A stretch of DNA of 6,286 nucleotides from CAZWXH01 sp964637725 (GTDB lineage: Bacteria > Bacillota_I > Bacilli_A > Erysipelotrichales > Coprobacillaceae): positions 1 to 6,286 of the forward strand of contig CAZWXH010000103.1 of the NCBI GenBank assembly GCA_964637725.1. Reading direction: 5' to 3'. Below the pieces are notes generated by a model. That model did no database searches. It saw nothing but the letters and a program-made list of their open reading frames with translations, and was not told the origin of the DNA. A program made the position numbers and the translations under genes. Positions 6,281 to 6,286 of this stretch are shown here, piece by piece (positions within the stretch are counted from its first letter, which is position 1; every line of letters starts with the position of its first letter).

Positions 6281-6286
6281 CCTAAT

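Noticed and set aside
1..6286. Search for a new defence, mobile or RNA system
   Set aside because: Apart from short gaps the window is filled by six recognisable genes. No repeat array, transposase, tRNA-like fold or riboswitch-sized leader was seen.

Overview
The window comes from a low-GC Gram-positive bacterium; bases are roughly two-thirds A+T. A DnaB/DnaI helicase-loading pair restricts it to Bacillota. TGA closes two genes and tryptophan is read from TGG, so the code is the standard one and Mollicutes such as Mycoplasma are excluded. The very low GC, the 474-residue pyruvate kinase without the C-terminal extension seen in Bacillus, and the gene order would fit a gut Erysipelotrichia/Coprobacillaceae-type organism. 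That lineage is inference, not something the sequence proves.

All six protein genes lie on the minus strand, so transcription runs from right to left. From the right, a Gfo/Idh/MocA-family oxidoreductase (5327-6280) overlaps coaE (4738-5334) by 8 nt. coaE overlaps dnaB (3516-4757) by 20 nt, and dnaB overlaps dnaI (2611-3519) by 4 nt (ATGA). These four form a tightly packed, probably translationally coupled unit: last step of coenzyme A synthesis, then two proteins that load the replicative helicase at the origin. After an 81-nt gap with a probable extended -10 promoter come pfkA (1570-2529) and, 32 nt on, pyk (113-1537). These encode the two classical control enzymes of glycolysis. pyk is followed at once by a clear intrinsic terminator (74-105).

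The non-coding DNA is small: 1-112, 1538-1569 and 2530-2610. The leftmost 60 bases hold a perfect 12-bp inverted repeat followed by a T tract. It reads best as the plus-strand terminator of a convergent gene outside the window, but could instead be an operator/promoter for a leftward gene.

No mobile element, CRISPR array, RNA gene or defence system is visible, and most of the window is housekeeping. The points most worth a second look are the altered ATPase motifs of DnaI (Walker B second Asp to Gly, sensor-1 Asn to Met), the left-end inverted repeat, the joining of replication-loading and glycolytic genes without a visible terminator, a changed effector-site residue in PfkA, and the oxidoreductase just upstream of coaE.
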